A stretch of DNA of 64,000 nt, taken from positions 1 through 64,000 of the forward strand of contig NZ_BMRC01000027.1 of NCBI RefSeq assembly GCF_014648435.1, written 5' to 3'. The notes beneath the pieces were generated by a model, which had not been told where the DNA came from, ran no database searches, and worked only from the letters and a program-made list of their open reading frames with translations. Position numbers and translations under genes: made by a program. Origin of the DNA: Nonomuraea spiralis. GTDB taxonomy: Bacteria > Actinomycetota > Actinomycetes > Streptosporangiales > Streptosporangiaceae. Within the stretch, counting starts at the first letter, position 1. Every line of letters starts with the position of its first letter. Below, one piece after another: positions 63,530 through 64,000 of this stretch.

Positions 63530-64000
63530 TCAGGCTGTTTCGTTGAGCTGGATGACGCCGAAGGCCGCGCCCTGCGGATCGATGAGCTGCGCGAACCGGC
63601 CGGGAGGGGCCTCGGTCACGCCCACGAGAACGTTCACGCCCACGTCCTCGGCGCTGCGGAGGGCGGCGTCGAGGTCTTCGACCGCGAAGTAGGTCAGCCA
63701 GAACGACGGCAGCTCCGCCGGGGCCTGCTCGGGCATCGCCATCATGCCCGCGACGCTCGTCTCGCCCGCCAGCCACTCGGTGTACGGCATGCCGCCCATG
63801 TCCGACGTACGGGCGGTCCAGCCGAAGACCTGCGCGTAGAAACGCTCGGCGGCCGGCACGTCGCGCGTGTACAACTCGTTCCAGCAGAACGCGCCCGGCT
63901 CGTTGACCAGCTCGGCGCCCGGGTGGGCGGCCGCCTGCCAGCCGCAGGCGAAGGAGCCGTCGGGGGCCTGGAAGACGGTCATGCTGCCCTCGTCGAAGAT
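63530..64000 (-). CDS. Two-domain VOC family protein, 5' truncated by window edge
   Basis: The frame continues upstream beyond base 64000; the ATG at 63982 is internal to a conserved stretch (IFDEGSMTVFQAPDGSFACG) that ends the first VOC domain in tandem-VOC proteins. The visible second domain begins NEPGAFCWNELYTRDVPAAE and ends GRFAQLIDPQGAAFGVIQL. These proteins are around 260 residues in actinomycetes and are often annotated as glyoxalase-like or hydroxylase; the substrate is unknown. Confidence 0.85.
   Translation of the reverse strand: MFDEGSMTVFQAPDGSFACGWQAAAHPGAELVNEPGAFCWNELYTRDVPAAERFYAQVFGWTARTSDMGGMPYTEWLAGETSVAGMMAMPEQAPAELPSFWLTYFAVEDLDAALRSAEDVGVNVLVGVTEAPPGRFAQLIDPQGAAFGVIQLNETA

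Overview
The window is high-GC DNA (about 70% or more by eye) with dense, mostly short-spaced genes, many GTG/TTG starts and Streptomyces-like regulators: a SARP/AfsR-type regulator, a PucR regulator, a SufR-led suf operon with SufU and SufT, an actinobacterial VLRF1 protein, and an RHS protein with a DNRLRE-like domain. This points to an actinomycete, probably of the Streptosporangiaceae type (Nonomuraea or relatives). The family assignment is inference. I see no insertion sequence, CRISPR array, rRNA or tRNA.

Layout. 1-2.1 kb: the 3' end of an Asp/Arg/Trp-repeat protein and a membrane Ser/Thr kinase-like protein with damaged metal-binding motifs. 2.2-6.8 kb: a sugar-acid block with D-galactonate dehydratase, a frameshifted SDR, a divergent epimerase-like SDR behind a double palindrome, an LLM flavin oxidoreductase and an RraA-like aldolase. 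6.8-10.9 kb: a secreted double-psi-barrel protein with a long structured upstream region, a secreted M14 carboxypeptidase and an alpha/beta hydrolase. 10.9-18.8 kb: a compact catabolic island with a PucR regulator facing two DUF917/hydantoinase pairs arranged around an NCS1 permease. 18.8-24.1 kb: YchJ-like, sirtuin and VOC proteins and a heterodimeric ABC exporter. 24.3-30.4 kb: a 2021-residue secreted RHS protein ending in a phospholipase A2-like toxin domain. 30.5-36.4 kb: a SARP/NB-ARC/TPR regulator, a small membrane protein with a triplicated ribosome site and start, and a short UvrA-like ATPase behind a palindromic operator. 36.5-46.5 kb: housekeeping and accessory genes (LD-carboxypeptidase, sulfotransferase, ABC exporter, crotonase, HTH protein, ABC-F, a TetR/NmrA divergent pair, VLRF1). 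46.6-51.0 kb: a degenerate EAL plus CBS-like protein and an ABC-2 transporter/two-component operon. 51.1-53.4 kb: hisG and hisE with a divergent class V aminotransferase. 53.5-55.5 kb: a DEAD-box helicase with an RGG-like tail. 55.8-62.2 kb: the full sufR-B-D-ferredoxin-C-S-U-T operon, preceded by an iron-box-like palindrome. 62.2-64 kb: a Bcr/CflA-type efflux pump and the 3' part of a two-domain VOC protein.

Most notable points: the RHS-phospholipase A2 protein without an adjacent immunity gene; the duplicated DUF917/hydantoinase cluster, where one ATPase-fold partner has lost its conserved phosphate motifs; several clean operator palindromes (two tandem TetR-type sites, a PucR candidate, an iron box); a perfectly in-frame triplication of a ribosome site plus start codon; and a kinase that looks like a pseudokinase.
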